A stretch of 64,000 bases of DNA, from assembly GCF_900115345.1 (NCBI RefSeq), contig NZ_FOWC01000011.1, positions 124,001 to 188,000 of the forward strand, given 5' to 3'. Position 1 is the stretch's first letter; each line of letters opens with the position of its first letter. A program made the position numbers and the translations under genes. Of the stretch, positions 59,946 through 64,000 are shown piece by piece. This DNA is from Amycolatopsis rubida (GTDB taxonomy: Bacteria > Actinomycetota > Actinomycetes > Mycobacteriales > Pseudonocardiaceae). Under the pieces are notes generated by a model. The model was not told where the DNA came from. It did not search any database and worked only from the letters and a program-made list of their open reading frames with translations.

Positions 59946-61220
59946 TCAGGGCCGAACGGTGTCCAGCACGATCCCCGTCGCAGCAGGTGCCTCCGCACCC
60001 ACCTCGAACCCGCCCTCCAGCGCCGCGAGGGCCGCCGGGATCGCCTCCGGAGTGTCCGTGTGCAGTTCCAGCAACGGCTCCCCCGCCACCACCGCGTCGC
60101 CCGGCTTCGCGTGGCACAAGATTCCCGCCGCGGCCTGCACCGGGTCTTCCTTGCGCGCCCGGCCGGCCCCGAGCCGCCAAGCCGCGACACCCACCGCGTA
60201 GGCGTCCAGCGAAGTCAGCACCCCGGAAGCAGGTGCTGGGACGACGTGCACCGAAGAAGGTCGCGGCAAGGAGGCCGAAGGATCGCCGCCCTGCGCGGTG
60301 ATCATCCGAGCCCACACCTCATAGGCCTCACCGGACGCCAGCACCTCAGCCGGATCCACGGAAATCCCCGCCAAAGCAAGCATTTCCCGCGCCAGCGCCA
60401 CCGTCAGCGAGACCACGTCCGCCGGGCCACCGCCGCGCAGGACCTCGACCGCCTCCGCGACCTCGACCGCGTTCCCGACCGCCCGCCCGAGCGGCGTGCT
60501 CATGTCGGTGATCAACGCGGTGCACGCCACCCCGTGCGCGGTGCCGATGTCCACGAGCGTCCGCGCCAGCAGCTGCGCCTCCGGCACGGTCTTCATGAAC
60601 GCCCCGGAGCCGGCCTTCACATCCAGCACCAGCCCCGAAGCACCCTCGGCGATCTTCTTGCTCATGATCGAGCTGGCGATCAACGGCACCGACTCGACCG
60701 TCGACGTGACATCCCGCAGCGCGTACAGCTTCTTGTCCGCCGGAGCCAGCCCCTCAGTCGCCGCGCAGACCACCGCGCCGACCGAGTTCAGCTGCGCCGC
60801 GATCTCGTCCAGCGACAAAGCCGCGCGCCAACCCGGGATCGACTCCAGTTTGTCCAGCGTCCCGCCGGTGTGGCCGAGTCCGCGACCGGACAGCTGCGGC
60901 ACCGCGGCACCGCACGCGGCGACCAGCGGAGCCAGCGGCAAGGTGATCTTGTCGCCGACCCCGCCGGTCGAGTGCTTGTCCACGGTCGGGCGCGCGACGT
61001 CCAGCGACAGCCGCGAACCCGAGCCGATCATCGCGCCGGTCCAGCGCGCGATCTCGCCGTCGTCCATGCCGCGCAAGAAAATGGCCATGGCCAGTGCGGC
61101 CATCTGCTCTTCCGCGACCACTCCGCGGGTGTAGGCGTCGACGACCCAGTCGATCTGTTCGTCGCTCAGCCGTCCGCCGTCACGCTTGGCCCGAATGACA
61201 TCTACCGCGGCGAACGTCAC
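59946..61220 (-). CDS. deoA: thymidine/pyrimidine-nucleoside phosphorylase
   Basis: 424 residues. The family signature SGRGLGHTGGTLDKLESIPG is intact; phosphate loop KHSTGGVGDKITLPLAPLVAACG, DVKAGSGAFMKT and the C-terminal VHVVPAPASGVLTSLDAYAVG domain follow. It phosphorolyses thymidine or deoxyuridine to base and deoxyribose-1-phosphate. GTG 61220 overlaps the cdd stop (GTGA), preferred to the longer upstream frame that crosses cdd. Confidence 0.95.
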   Translation of the reverse strand: MTFAAVDVIRAKRDGGRLSDEQIDWVVDAYTRGVVAEEQMAALAMAIFLRGMDDGEIARWTGAMIGSGSRLSLDVARPTVDKHSTGGVGDKITLPLAPLVAACGAAVPQLSGRGLGHTGGTLDKLESIPGWRAALSLDEIAAQLNSVGAVVCAATEGLAPADKKLYALRDVTSTVESVPLIASSIMSKKIAEGASGLVLDVKAGSGAFMKTVPEAQLLARTLVDIGTAHGVACTALITDMSTPLGRAVGNAVEVAEAVEVLRGGGPADVVSLTVALAREMLALAGISVDPAEVLASGEAYEVWARMITAQGGDPSASLPRPSSVHVVPAPASGVLTSLDAYAVGVAAWRLGAGRARKEDPVQAAAGILCHAKPGDAVVAGEPLLELHTDTPEAIPAALAALEGGFEVGAEAPAATGIVLDTVRP

Positions 61221-61606
61221 GGCAGGTCCTCCGGCCCGAACGCGTCCGGCAGCACCTCCGACATCGGCAGCACCCCGCGCGGAGTGTCCACCAGGCACGA
61301 AGATCCGCCAAGCTCAAACAGAATCTGGCGGCAGCGTCCACAAGGCATCAACAGCTCACCCGCGCCGCTGCGGCAAGCCACGGCGACCAAACGGCCACCG
61401 CCGGACAGTCGCAATTGACCGGCCATTGTGCACTCAGCGCACAAACCCAAACCGTAGGAAGCGTTTTCGACGTTGCAACCGGTCACCTGACGGCCATCGT
61501 CCACAATGGCCGCGACGCCGACGTGCAGTCCCGAATAAGGCGCGTACGCGTGCGAAGCCGCCTTGACCGCCTCAGCTCGCAGAGCTTCCCAGTCCACTTC
61601 GGACAT
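61217..61606 (-). CDS. cdd: cytidine deaminase
   Basis: 129 residues, the short tetrameric type. Zinc/catalytic motif LCAECTMAG (Cys-Ala-Glu) and PCGRCRQILFEL supply three cysteine ligands and the catalytic glutamate; YAPYSGLHVGVAAIVDDGRQVTGCNVENASYGLG is the conserved N-terminus. It converts (deoxy)cytidine to (deoxy)uridine. ATG 61606 shares a base with the permease stop (TGATG), and its stop overlaps deoA, so import, deamination and phosphorolysis are encoded as one unit. Confidence 0.96.
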   Translation of the reverse strand: MSEVDWEALRAEAVKAASHAYAPYSGLHVGVAAIVDDGRQVTGCNVENASYGLGLCAECTMAGQLRLSGGGRLVAVACRSGAGELLMPCGRCRQILFELGGSSCLVDTPRGVLPMSEVLPDAFGPEDLP

Positions 61607-62886
61607 CAGTCGCCCTCACCTCGCCGATACTGCGCACCGTCCGCCTTGGGCGGCCGAAGTCGTTGCGACGCAACAGCTAGCACGATCAACGTCACGAAAT
61701 GCGCGGTGTAGGGGATCAAGTCGCTCGGCAGCGTGTCGTTGGTCCAGTAGATCGCGTACAGAATGCCGGCGCCGACCACGCCGAGCGCGGCCGCGAGCCA
61801 ACGCTTCCGGATCAGCTGCACGATCACGATGATCGCCAGCAGAATCACCGCGCCGTACAGCAACGCCAGCACCGCGTCACCGCCGCCGGCGAGCTGCAGA
61901 CCGTCGGAGTACCCGAACAGCGCGGCACCGCCGAGCAGCCCGCCCGGTCGCCAGTTGCCGAAAATCATCGCGGCCAGACCGATGTACCCGCGGCCGTTGG
62001 TCTGGTTCTCCAGGTAGTCCGCGCCGCCCTTGAGCAGCACCAGGGAGGCACCGCCCATGCCCGCGAAGCCGCCGGAGATCAGCACGCCGACGTACTTGTA
62101 GCGGTACACGTTCACGCCGAGCGACTCCGCCGCGACCGGGTTCTCACCGCACGAACGCAGCCGCAGGCCGAACCGGGTGCGCCAGAGAATCCAGTAGCTC
62201 ACCGGGATCAGCACGATCGCGAGCATGGTCAGCGGCGCGACCCCGGTCACCAGCCCGCGCAAAATGCCCGCGACGTCGGACAATCCGACGCGCTGCTGGT
62301 CTTCCAGCGAGCCCAGCCAGTCCGAAAGCCCGGCCGCCGAATAGGTGTCGAACTTCGGCACCGGCGGCGACTGGCGCGGGTTGCCCGACAGCGGCTCGAA
62401 AATCAGGTTCGCCAGATACTTCGCGACACCGAGCCCGAGCAGGTTGATCGCGACCCCGGAGACGATGTGGTTGACGTTGAACGTCACCGTCGCCACCGCG
62501 TGCAGCAGCCCGCCCAGCGCGCCGAACGCGATCGCGGCCAGCAGGCCGACCCACGCGCCGCCGTAGTACGCACCCCAGGCCGCGCCCCAGGTGCCGAGGA
62601 TCATCATGCCTTCGAGGCCGATGTTGATCACGCCGACGCGCTCGGCCCACAGCCCGCCGAGCGCGCACAGCAGGATCGGCAGCGCCAGCCGCAGCGCGGT
62701 CGACGCGGTGTTGCTGGACGTCAGCGCCGAAACACCGGTGGCGTACGACGCGGTCGACATGACCGCGATCGCGACCACGGCCCAGATCACGCCGCGCAGC
62801 CAGCCGGGAATCCGCGGCCGCTTGCGCTTGACCGGCACCGGCATCCCTGACTCCGGTCCTGGCCTCGACAGTTCTGTGGTGGTCAC
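61606..62886 (-). CDS. nucleoside ABC transporter permease (second)
   Basis: 426 residues with about nine membrane helices. GLWAERVGVINIGLEGMMILGTWGAAWGA is the hallmark of the BmpA-linked nucleoside permease family (BPD_transp_2), as are LRSCGENPVAAESLGVNVYRYKYVGVLISGGFAGMGGASLVL and GRGYIGLAAMIFGNWRPGGLLGGAALFG. GTG 62886 overlaps the first permease stop (GTGA). Works with the other permease and an ATPase off the right edge to bring nucleosides to cdd and deoA. Confidence 0.93.
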   Translation of the reverse strand: MTTTELSRPGPESGMPVPVKRKRPRIPGWLRGVIWAVVAIAVMSTASYATGVSALTSSNTASTALRLALPILLCALGGLWAERVGVINIGLEGMMILGTWGAAWGAYYGGAWVGLLAAIAFGALGGLLHAVATVTFNVNHIVSGVAINLLGLGVAKYLANLIFEPLSGNPRQSPPVPKFDTYSAAGLSDWLGSLEDQQRVGLSDVAGILRGLVTGVAPLTMLAIVLIPVSYWILWRTRFGLRLRSCGENPVAAESLGVNVYRYKYVGVLISGGFAGMGGASLVLLKGGADYLENQTNGRGYIGLAAMIFGNWRPGGLLGGAALFGYSDGLQLAGGGDAVLALLYGAVILLAIIVIVQLIRKRWLAAALGVVGAGILYAIYWTNDTLPSDLIPYTAHFVTLIVLAVASQRLRPPKADGAQYRRGEGD

Positions 62887-63980
62887 ACCGCACCGCCTTC
62901 CGCGACCGAGGCGCCCTTGCGGCCGTTGCCCGCGAGCGCCCTGCCCACCCTGCGCTGTTCCGCGGCGAGGTCGGCCCGGCGCACGATCTCGTACGCCACG
63001 ACGACCGAGAGCACGATGATGCCCTGCATGATCGTCGCGATCTCCTTGGACACGTTGATCTGCTCCAGCGACACCGCCGAGGTGTCCAGGAACGCCCACA
63101 GCAGCGCGCCGAACGCGATGCCGCCGGGGTGGTTGCGGCCGAGCAGCGCGACCGCGATGCCGGTGAAGCCGTACATCTGGGTCGCGGTGATGCCGTAGCT
63201 GTAGTCGCGGCCGAGCAGTTCCGGCATGGCGACCAGACCGGCCACCGCACCGGAGAGCAGCATCGCGATGAGCGTCATCTTCTTCGCGCTCACGCCGCCG
63301 GCCGCGGCGGCCGTCGCGGACTCGCCGCTGGCCTTCAGCTCGAAGCCGAACCTGGTGCGGTTCAGCATGAACCAGTACGCGCCGCCGATCACGATCGCGA
63401 TGAACACGAACCCGAACAGCGTGCCCGACCCCAGCGGGATGCCCGGGATCCGGCCGGACGGCGCGATCACCCTGGTCCCGATGTTGTTGCCGGTCTGCAC
63501 GCCGAACTGGTCGGCGTTGATCAGGAAGGCGATGATGCCGGCGACGATCGAGTTCAGCATGATCGTCGAGATGACCTCGCTGACGCCGCGGGTCACCTTG
63601 AGCACCGCCGGGATCGTCGCGTACAGCGCGCCGGAAAGGATGGCCACCAGCAGGATCACGATGGTGTGAATGACCGGCGGCAATTGCAGCGCCCCGCCGA
63701 CGATCGCGGCGATCACGGCGGCGAACCGGTACTGGCCCTCGACGCCGATGTTGAACAGGTTCATCTGGAACCCGATCGCCACGGCCAGGCCGGACAGGTA
63801 GTACACGCATCCGAGGTTCACCGTGTCGACCGCGGTGGAACCCTTGAACAGCTGGCCGATCATCGTCCCGTACGCCTGCAACGGGTCGGCGCCGGAGATG
63901 ACGAGCGCGATCGCGGACAGGATCACCGCGAACGCGATCGCGAGCAGAGGCGGCAACAGCCGCGTGCGCCACGAACTCAT
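62883..63980 (-). CDS. nucleoside ABC transporter permease (first)
   Basis: 365 residues with eight to nine helices. AVAIGFQMNLFNIGVEGQYRFAAVIAAIVGGALQLPPV and TRFGFELKASGESATAAAAGGVSAKKMTLIAMLLSGAVAGLVAMPELLGRDYSYG match the BPD_transp_2 nucleoside permeases. ATG 63980 overlaps the preceding TGA. It pairs with the permease at 61606. Confidence 0.93.
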   Translation of the reverse strand: MSSWRTRLLPPLLAIAFAVILSAIALVISGADPLQAYGTMIGQLFKGSTAVDTVNLGCVYYLSGLAVAIGFQMNLFNIGVEGQYRFAAVIAAIVGGALQLPPVIHTIVILLVAILSGALYATIPAVLKVTRGVSEVISTIMLNSIVAGIIAFLINADQFGVQTGNNIGTRVIAPSGRIPGIPLGSGTLFGFVFIAIVIGGAYWFMLNRTRFGFELKASGESATAAAAGGVSAKKMTLIAMLLSGAVAGLVAMPELLGRDYSYGITATQMYGFTGIAVALLGRNHPGGIAFGALLWAFLDTSAVSLEQINVSKEIATIMQGIIVLSVVVAYEIVRRADLAAEQRRVGRALAGNGRKGASVAEGGAV

Positions 63981-64000
63981 GAGTCTTCACCTTCTTCGGC
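63977..64000 (-). CDS. C-terminal end of the upstream gene, probably the nucleoside ABC ATPase
   Basis: The last codons on the minus strand read AEEGEDS followed by TGA overlapping the permease start (ATGA at 63980-63977). In operons of this type the gene before the permeases encodes the double ATPase. The remnant is too short to prove it; only the junction supports the call. Confidence 0.4.
   Translation of the reverse strand, partial: AEEGEDS

Overview
The window is very GC-rich, uses GTG and TTG starts freely, and packs genes with 4-base ATGA/GTGA overlaps. Its family content (F420/mycobacterial-type enzymes, DUF3558, EspG, DUF1707, DUF3516, XRE-DUF5753, many TetR/MerR regulators) points to an actinomycete of the Pseudonocardiaceae, most like Amycolatopsis. 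That assignment is an inference from gene content. No rRNA, tRNA, insertion sequence, prophage or CRISPR array was seen.

Layout. 1-9.3 kb: methylmalonyl-CoA mutase small subunit (cut by the left edge), a membrane Ser/Thr kinase, a MerR regulator divergent from a membrane-protein operon, then purine nucleoside phosphorylase, a glycosyltransferase and a phosphohexomutase. 9.8-12.3 kb: hisS and small proteins. 12.5-16 kb: a LysR regulator divergent from an adenine-deaminase-like amidohydrolase and a YczE-like membrane protein. 15.9-23 kb: a tightly coupled minus-strand run of flavoprotein monooxygenase, FMN alpha-hydroxyacid oxidase, unusual cytochrome P450, CPA2 antiporter, response regulator and sensor kinase; this is the best candidate for an undescribed pathway. 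23.2-25.9 kb: MerR/aldo-keto reductase, a TetR regulator and upp. 26-27.6 kb: a repeat-rich intergenic stretch, a tyrosine phosphatase and a DUF1707 protein. 27.8-31 kb: deoC with an active aldehyde dehydrogenase and a truncated, probably inactive one. 31.4-36.5 kb: an orphan ESX-like group (WXG-like, DUF3558, PPE/WXG-like, EspG), then a small protein/XRE regulator pair and a DUF4232 protein. 36.6-40.1 kb: TetR, two CYP105-like P450s and a 3Fe-4S ferredoxin. 40.1-42.2 kb: methyltransferase and TetR sharing a four-half-site operator, then a membrane-protein pseudogene broken by a 41-bp tandem repeat. 42.3-48.7 kb: a polyol/sugar ABC transporter and dehydrogenase operon with a divergent SorC-type regulator. 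48.7-57.4 kb: HxlR/reductase, FAD monooxygenase, DUF3516 helicase, an acidic conserved protein, SDR/TetR pair and an MFS transporter. 57.5-64 kb: add, a coiled-coil protein, deoA, cdd and nucleoside ABC permeases.

Functionally the unifying theme is nucleoside salvage and catabolism: nucleoside ABC import, cdd, deoA, add, punA, upp, the phosphopentose/hexose mutase and deoC with aldehyde dehydrogenases all occur here, as in the mycobacterial deoD-pmmB-upp-add-deoA-cdd neighbourhood, but spread out by inserted accessory blocks. The non-coding DNA is informative: a family of CGTGAGTG...CACTCACG hairpins at gene ends, a second CGTGAGGGG palindrome family, several operators readable by eye, and an over-represented GTCCACAAYGGAC motif scattered in genes and one intergenic region.
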